A stretch of DNA of 64,000 nucleotides from Silene latifolia (taxonomy: Eukaryota; Streptophyta; Magnoliopsida; Caryophyllales; Caryophyllaceae): contig NC_133531.1 in assembly GCF_048544455.1 (NCBI RefSeq), forward strand, positions 62,782,099 to 62,846,098, written 5' to 3'. The position numbers and the translations under genes were made by a program. Positions 39,001-48,561 of this stretch are shown here, in pieces; positions within the stretch are counted from its first letter, which is position 1, and the number at the start of each line of letters is the position of its first letter. The notes under the pieces are model-generated. The model searched no databases and was not told the DNA's origin. It worked only from the letters and a program-made list of their open reading frames with translations.

Positions 39001-42000
39001 ATTCAAGTGTAGAATCCCTCCCAAAAGCATATACCCAAGGAATACATCTTAATAAACCAATACTATTTAGATCTAGTAATAATAATGGTTTTACAATAAA
39101 ATTGATACAATATAAATTGTATTTTCACTCTTGAAATTTCGGTCAAGAGGTGGTGTTTTTGTGAGATTTTATTTCTCTAGAATTATCATAAATTGTAGAG
39201 AGTTTTCAAGGATTTTCTTACACTAGGAAAAATAAGATGGGAGGAATGAATGATGTAAAAGAGAAGAGCTTTCCTCTCTTTCTTGTTGGTGGCCGAAAAA
39301 GGGGCATTGGGTAGTATGCCCAATGCCTTTTGTTTTTGCTCTTCACAAGAGACTAGGCATGCAAGCCTACTACCTAGTGTCATGATTGTGTTTTTATTTA
39401 AAAATAAATAACACAATATTTACTAAACACACACCCATATTTTGGTTTTAAGTATAAAATGGAGAATCCATTTTATTTTGTCATTTGTCAAATTTGTCAC
39501 ATGTAACATGTTACATGACATGTTACGATGCAATGTATTTTTATCATATTAAAAATCAACATACTCATAAAATATGTCATTTACAAAATCGACTAGTAAT
39601 TCGTAATTACTTGTACCAAAATATTTCACCAATTTATAAATCGTATTTATAATAATTCATTCAAATTTAATTGTTTCTTTAAACAATAATTTCATCCGAG
39701 TAATGATACAATTCGATTACTCGGATCGTATCTCATTTAATCACATTTCAATTTGATACGTAAATTATACTCACAAAATCATCCGTCAATTTTAAGCAAT
39801 TTAATTAACTCGGATCGGTATACGATTAATTAAATAATCAATTAAGAGTATTTCCCTATAGGTATGACCTAAGGGGATCAATCGATCACCACCGCCGCAC
39901 GACAAAGAATGTCAAACTCTAGTCACCAATCATTACCGATATGTGTGGACCAGTTGACTTGTAAAATATTACATCCCACATGTATTCTTAAAATGAGATT
40001 TAATAATGATATTTAAATCATGTGATCGCACTATTGTTGAGGACACATTTCCCAACAATCTCCCACTTGTCCTCAACAAGTGTGCGTCACCAATTCTCTT
40101 GTCCTATTACTATCTCCCACTCAATGCAAGGTGTCTTTCAGGTCGTACTTGCAAGTGATCATATCGAGAGTGGTTTCCTCGATCTGGAGAATAACTGATT
40201 GACCGGATTTATCTATCATAGATACATTCCGAGCGTGGCCACGCATTTCCAGTTCATTACTCCTCAAGTGGCCCTGAGATATTGTTATAACCCTGACAAG
40301 GGGGTGGACAATTCCTATCGCACTTATTCCCTTCGACTAGCCACGGCCATCATAACCCAAAATATGCCCATTTGACCCCATTTACGAAGGTCGTAGTAAC
40401 ACAAATCAAAGTTAATCTGAAACTGTGCCATCTTAGGTGAATAGTCTTTAGTCAAAAGAATCGACTCATTTGAATACTATAGTAGCTCTCGCCACGACCA
40501 GGCTATATAAATTGCCTTTAACTCTATAAGCGGTCATAAGGCCCAACAAAATGTTCCTAATAAGTCGCCTATGTGATCGACTAGTCATCTCACATGACTC
40601 TATGGCACTTGAACTTGCCATCAATCGCATCACACTCTAGTTACATCGAGACATCACCTCATACAAGTAACTATGGGCAAATACAATGTTAATCCGTGTT
40701 CACTTTAACGGGGTTCAATTGTCTCCACAACCCGTTTGGATGTAACAAAGTATAATAAAAGAGTTTTAAAATAAAACTCGAACGACAAATGCGATTATCA
40801 CACATGAATAGTCAATGCCTGATTACTATTTCATATTCTATAATCTAATTTGATCTTGTACGTAGTTGTTCATTTCAATTCAATTGAAATGACATGACTC
40901 ATCATGTTTAGCCTTTGAGAAGGCTTTGGTTAGTAGGTTTTATCAACTTCTTGTACCTTACTCAACCTTACTACATACTCGTTTTCCTTTGTAATGTATA
41001 CATTTGCATCACAAAACTTTCTGAGTACGTGTCGAGATCCAATCAAGACATAGATCCTCTAGCCTACAAATAGCTCCCACTTTGTTTTCACAAAGGTGTG
41101 GGACTCATCCTCTTGCACATCTCATGATTGCAAGTGTACTCAATTTTCGTTATAAATATCTCTTATTGTTCTTTATTGTCTAGAACGATTCTAGAAAATC
41201 TACTTCTTAATTAACATAGCCACAATGGTATCTTAACCATCCTAATGTGTTTTGATTATGGTTTTGTCGGAAACCATGCGCAACCTCAATTGTCAATTGT
41301 CACTTGTGTAACACCCTTACACAAAATTGCATCATAAACACTTTGCTTTACTTCCTTAATGCTTCGCAGAACACTTAAGGGTAATCTTTATATACTAGGT
41401 AAAGATTACTTAAATTCGATTTTGAAAACAGTTCATCATACTCAAAGTATATGATGTGTTATACATCATTACTTATTTAATTGATCCGGCAGCGGAAGCA
41501 AATGGAATCAATCAAATATGTTCAATTTAATTGAACTAGTCATGAATCTTATCAACATAAGACTTCTTACTGACGCTGATATCATGTGGATTTATCTTCA
41601 TAAATCCGGATATTCAAGATGTATTATAATACTCCAAAAGTCTTAAATCATTCTCAATGATCAATATGTCATCCACATATCGGACTAATTAAAACTTCCG
41701 TAACTCCCACTAAAATCCATGTATAAACACAACTTCTCGACTTATCGAGAAACGTTTTATAACATGATCAAATAATTGATTCCAACTCATTGATGTCATA
41801 CTTAAGATTCTCTCTTAAGTTTCACACAATCTTAGGATTGCAAGAATCTACAAAACTCAAGACATGTATTGAATACATTCCTTCTTTTGAAGAAGCGGGT
41901 TTTAGATTCACTTGCTACGTATTTCATAATAATGAAACACAATCCCTAAGAAGATCCAAATAGACTTAAGCATTTCAACTGGTGCAAAACCCTTTGCAAC

Positions 42001-45000
42001 CAATCAAACCTTGAAATTTCTCTTTATTAGTGCAAAAACCCTTTGTCACTAATCAAGCCCTTTTGTTTCGGATTTTCATGGTTCTAAGCCTTGTATAGAG
42101 TTGTGACTTAAACATTCTTATGTAAGTCATATGTTCATTACTTTCTAGAAGCAATCAACTTGAATCAAACAATTTCTTTTGTAAGTTATAAGCTCTTTAC
42201 TTTCTTCAAAGTAGCATGAATTCATCATTTTTTAACAAGTGACGAATTTTAACCTCCTAGGTTTTGAAGAAACAACGTCTTACACAAAACGTCTCATGTA
42301 GCCAAGAAAGACCAGTTTCTTGCTACATAACATTCTTTGTGGCTCTTTGAATAATTTCTCCCACTCTGTCTTCTAGAAATAAACTTGTATTTTAGAAAGA
42401 CAGCTTCATGAGCCGCAAACCCGTCGTACTCGTGATAATTGAAAGGGAAAAAATGAGCATTTGTTTCTTGTGATAACTTACAAGCATGGTACCCTTTCCA
42501 TTTCATATCTCATATGTTTTGATTTAGTGGAAAAATAATTTAGACAAAAATGATAAAATCCCCAAAAGGATTCAAGTGACTCAAAGTAACTTGATCGAAG
42601 TTCAAACCATATTGAATAGCGTTTGAATTCTTATCCAATCACACATTATTCCATGATGCGTGCTAAGAGAGATTAACTTGTGATACTATATCACATTTTC
42701 TTTGGCTTATATCAAAGTCTTCACTTTGATAATCCCATCACGACTAAATCGTGATTCCTTGAACTTTTGAACTTCTTCAAAGATTTCTCTATTTACCTTA
42801 TTAAGTGAACACACTAGTGTCAACTTAAATCGTTGGTAAAAGAAAATGATCAACCTATTTTGGATCAATGATTTACAACCTCGATCTCCTTTCCAACCAA
42901 AAGGCACGAGACATCTTGCTTTGAATACAAGATACGCATATACCATTAACGATCTAATGGTTTCAAGAGTACTTGATAACTCTTTGCGTTCATCATTCCA
43001 AAATTTAAGGTTTAATCTTGGGTTACCAATTTGAATCTTACATCATCTACATGATATATCATTCTAGTTTGTTTTAGAATATAATCACCTTGATAATGGG
43101 CTAGCCATACATCAAATCGTGGTGTATAGGGTCACAAAAGTGAAAACCCTTTTTGTATCTTAACAAGTTTATATTCTTATTTAGAGTTTATGCACTTAAT
43201 AGTCACAATTAAGTACAACTTTAAATCCAAAAACTAGATTGAGTACACAATTACTCTATCTCTCGACATTATTGTTGCTAGTCGTCATATTCTAATCATC
43301 CTATGTATCAAGTACAATGATGAACACCTCCACTGGTTTCTAATATTGACGAAGTGGTACTAGCAAAATTTATGTTTAATCAAATAAACATTTAAAGAAG
43401 AAGGTCCCATTAGATGTCCCACAACTAACTTGTTGATTCTTCAATAATTTGGGGTAGTTTCCTTTCTTGTGTCCAACATTTAAGACAATGGAAACTTTAT
43501 GGGTCGGGATTGATAGGTTTAGTATCGTCATTCCTCAATGACTTTACTTTCAACATTACCCTGTATCAATTCCATTATTATCTTTACTTCTTGAACCTCG
43601 TCCTCATCTTAACGGTTTAAGAGAATGCTCCCACTTATTTCAATGAGACTTTGCTTTGAGAAGCAAAATTGAATTCATGAAGATTACTCTTCATTTGTTC
43701 GTTTTAGTCTTAAAACTTTCGTTGAAGTGGTTGCGTTATTTTGGTCAATTATGAATTCCAACAAATCTAATTACCAAAACAATTTATCATTTCAAGGTAC
43801 TTAATTCAATTAAGTATATGAAACATAACCATCCATTGTAAGTAGATGTGTTAGTCAAGAATCAAAAAACTGTTTGATAATGAATAACTTTTATCTATAC
43901 TCTTTACAAGAGATCCTTAGCAATGGTTCACTTGAGGTTTTAGAAGCAAATTCATATTTGTCTTTAGTTACGATGTTTTAATGGAGATTTGAATCAAAAA
44001 CGAAATGATATCGTATATGAATTGTGGTAAAGAAATAGAACAATATAATAACGGAATAGTGAAAACAAAACATTTATCGTTATATTAATACTTGTAAATA
44101 ACAAGTAAAGCATTTACATAGTGACCTCTACCCAACTATGATAAATGATTCCAAGACCCAAATTCATATCAACTTAGGCACGGGGTAGCCGATGAAACCC
44201 TCATCAATATAACTCGGTGGATTAACCTTTTAATCGATTCTACTTTTAGAACTCTTGGTCGATAAAATTACTCTAATGTTTATCTATAGCCCAAAACACA
44301 TCAACAAGGGCACGGGGTAGCCGATGAAACCCTCATCAACATGAATTCGGTGGATTAGACATTTATCACCCACTTCCCCTACGTAACAAGGTTTGTACCC
44401 CGGGGTAGCCGAGTGCACTCCCTCGCGAAATAGGTTTTCATGGTTTCTACTATTTGGTAAGGCTATGTCTCAATTGTTTGTTTTAGCGAGAGGTCATGTC
44501 AATTTATTATCTATCACGTTTTAAGTGAACTAAAGCGGTGAACTACGATAATTCGAATTGACACGGTCGATAAACTCGATAAAATAAGGATGCATGTTAA
44601 GTTATGGCGATTTAGCGATGCATGTGACATAAAATAAAATGCAAGCATAAAATAAATAAATCCTAGTATGGCCTTTCCTAAAATAGAAAAACTATTTAAC
44701 TATTACATATTCGGAAACCAACTCCATTGGTCCCTTGAACTTCGGTTGTGGCACGTATCTCGAGGTAACACCGTCTTTATGTATCGCCATTCTTGAAGAA
44801 ATCCGTCTTTGGGAACTCCGGAATGAATAAAATTACATAATAAATTACATAATTTCCTATTATACATTTTTAACTAAAATAAAATAAATCTATTAAATTA
44901 CAAAACGGTGATACGAGATCACAATAAAATTACAACCGAATCGATATTCCCATACATTTCGGGAAATACCAATTAAAATCTAAGGCCATACTAAGTAAAA

Positions 45001-48000
45001 TTACATAATTCAAAATTACATAAATTAAATTATGACAATCATAAAGAAAATGCAGCATTATAATATGTATGAACATGCTCAATTTTATGCTAAATCGCCT
45101 TTAATTAGCCAATATCGTATATTACTCGGTTTTTACGGATTTGCGTGATTTCAACATTTTATAATCACAAAAATACATAAACTCATATTTATGCATAAGT
45201 TAATTACCCTAACCTCTTAGGACTCAAAATTTAGTCTTCACTAATAATTTGACCATAATTAACCCATATTTTATAAAATTGTTCATAAATGGACCAAAAT
45301 TACAAAAATAAGCTATTAAACTTCAAATAAATCACAAAATTTCAAATAAATTCAAAATTTGAAATTTAAACTCATGAACATTCTGGAAAATTTCCATGAC
45401 ACTTATAATGTTCAAAAACCTTAGGTTAAAAATTTCGAAAATTTACCGGAAAAACAATGTTGCGGTTTATCGATTTTTAATAAAATAATCATAAAAACAT
45501 GGAAAAATTATTTTCATTAACTTTTCAATTTTAGATCTGAAAAAGATAATAAAATGCAACATTAGACGTTTTTCCTAAGTCATAGATTATGTTTTATTAA
45601 TTTTCCACTAATAATGTCACTATTTATGCTATTTTTCTTCAAAAATCCATAAATCATGCAGAAAGACTTCTTTATAGCCAATTATTTTACACACATCTTG
45701 TAAAATATCATGGGACAACATATTAATTTTCTATGACCAGATTCGAAATTTAACTCATATTAACCTATTTTTCACTTAAATCCGAATTTAATAATGAAAA
45801 ATTAATTTTTTGAGCATAACAAGTCCAAAAATTATAAAAATTTACAGGTTATCTCAAAATAATATATGTAACAACATATCCAAAAACCAACTTAAAATTC
45901 GAAGTATAGCTAATTTTAGACCAAAAATGACATTTTTACTCATAAAATCATATTTAAATGCCATTATTGTAAAATATGAACAATAAAATACGTAAAATTA
46001 ACCAAAATATCCTAAAACATTTTAGGACCAGAAATATTAACATGCATGGATTAATTTTGTGATATATCATAATAACACAAATTTTATAAGTTTTATTTGT
46101 TATTCTTATAACTCGGAAAAACTTTTAACCGATTTGCATGCAAACAACCGTGGCTCTTGATACCGATTGAAGGAAATGTAGATTCATATACATACTAACA
46201 TACTCTTATATGTCAAAATTAATTTGTCATAAAATTAAATGTGGATTTTATGCATGCAAACAATATAATAAAAGAGAAGAAATCATATCCTTACATTGAA
46301 ATTTCGGTTCAAATGGGCACAAAAGAAATCTCCTTTTCTTTTGTTCTTGAGCTTTCCAAATGGAAGAACAAGGATTCAAGTGTAGAATCCCTCCCAAAAG
46401 CATATACCCAAGGAATACATCTTAATAAACCAATACTATTTAGATCTAGTAATAATAATGGTTTTACAATAAAATTGATACAATATAAATTGTATTTTCA
46501 CTCTTGAAATTTCGGTCAAGAGGTGGTGTTTTTGTTAGATTTTATTTCTCTAGAATTATCATAAATTGTAGAGAGTTTTCAAGGATTTTCTTACACTAGG
46601 AAAAATAAGATGGGAGGAATGAATGATGTAAAAGAGAAGAGCTTTCCTCTCTTTCTTGTTGGTGGCCGAAAAAGGGGCATTGGGTAGTATGCCCAATGCC
46701 TTTTTTTTTGCTCTTCACAAGAGACTAGGCATGCAAGCCTACTACCTAGTGTCATGATTGTGTTTTTATTTAAAAATAAATAACACAATATTTACTAAAC
46801 ACACACCCATATTTCGGTTTTAAGTATAAAATGGAGAATCCATTTTATTTTGTCATTTGTCAAATTTGTCACATGTAACATGTTACATGACATGTTACGA
46901 TGCAATGTATTTTTATCATATTAAAAATCAACATACTCATAAAATATGTCATTTACAAAATCGACTAGTAATTCGTAATTACTTGTACCAAAATATTTCA
47001 CCAATTTATAAATCGTATTTATAATAATTCATTCAAATTTAATTGTTTCTTTAAACAATAATTTCATCCGAGTAATGATACAATTCGATTACTCAGACCG
47101 TATCTCATTTAATTACATTTCAATTTGATACGTAAATTATACTCACAAAATCATCCGTCAATTTTAAGCAATTTAATTAACTCGTATCGGTATACGATTA
47201 ATTAAATAATCAATTAAGAGTATTTCCCTATAGGTATGACCTAAGGGGATCAACTGATCATCACCGTCGCACGACAGTAATGTCAAACTCTAGTCAGCCA
47301 ATCATTACCGATATGTGTGGACCAGTTGACTTGTAAAATATTACATCCCACATGTATTCTTAAAATGAGATTTAATAATGATATTTAAATCATGTGATCG
47401 CACTATTGTTGAGGACACATTTCCCAACAGCAATGTCACATGACGTCCCCCAACAAACACCAAACACCAGCTGAGATCAGGGTTAGCTTTGATGTACTAT
47501 ACTCAATGTACCCATGCAATTTTATGGTTCAAGGATAATGTTGGGGCAGCAGAACGAAGACAAGTAGCTAGCCCCACATCCAACGTCTAGGCCACACTTA
47601 CTCAGATTTCTAACAAATTTGCACGAAGAGAACAACAAACTTAAACTACCCAATTCATCCGTCCTAGTCTAACATTATAGGTTGTAAACCAACTTACACA
47701 ATTTAGAATCAGAAAAAATAACATCAAAATACCTTCTCCAAGTTGTCTTCTGAGATTGAATGATGTACAGTAATGTCCCACATCCATTTCATGACATAGT
47801 AAGCTCATTCATAGTTATTTGGCTGTTGAGGGCACTAGAGTTGTTTAAAACAAATTGTTATCCACGCTAATCATATAAAATTTTAATATACTATACAATT
47901 TTAATGCATATATAAATTGTTATTGCTACTTACATCGATCATTTTGACTTGAAGATCATTTTTTTTGTATGGATGACGTCTTCCAGCCATAAAACAATAT

Positions 48001-48519
48001 GGTTTCCAAGCCCTGAAATTGTATACATAAAAAAGGTATGATCTATATTAAACCTTACTTTAATAAGTGAGAATGAATTTGTAAACTCATTTATGAATTA
48101 GTAAACCTTACTCTTTCAAGTTTGTTTTAATCAAGTAATTCTTCCTTGGTGTTTGAGCCGAGTCAAAAATATACAAAATGTTCTCCCCAATATCAAATAC
48201 AAGCAACATCCAATGATAGCTATACAAATATCAAAACATATAAGTTTAATCGAAATATATAATCAAATATCTAAAAAATGAAATTGAATACTAACCCCTC
48301 ACGAAATGCGCCCATGATATATCTATTTTTTTCTTGTTTCTTCAAGGCGTTTGTCACATATTCCTCCATGTCAAGCGGAGCACGTGTGTAGGTGCACAGT
48401 TTATCGGGACACAAAAATCCAACCGGAAGTTTCACTTTAGATTGTGTCGCGTACTCGTATAAGAAGCTACATTATTATCAAATATAAGACGAAATCATAA
48501 GTGTGTGTGTGTGTGTGTC

Positions 48520-48561
<42 letters not shown>

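Larger units (their letters stand above)
38795..47429 (-). mobile_element. Copia-C (Ty1/copia)
   Basis: TSD gcaat at 38790-38794 and 47430-47434. LTRs are 38795-40057 (3') and 46168-47429 (5'), TGAAGGAAATG to TTTCCCAACA on plus. The primer-binding site lies just left of 46168 (GGCTCTTGATACCGA on plus), and the polypurine tract is at 40058 onward (AATCTCCCACTTGT). Related to copia-A and -B with a distinct LTR start (TGTTGGGAAATGTG). The LTRs show only about a dozen differences by eye, so insertion is recent, yet the coding region is fully decayed. Confidence 0.94.

Noticed and set aside
38868-39134. 88-codon open stretch present twice, here and at 46241-46507
   Set aside because: Identical because both lie in the two LTRs of copia-C; no protein family recognised.
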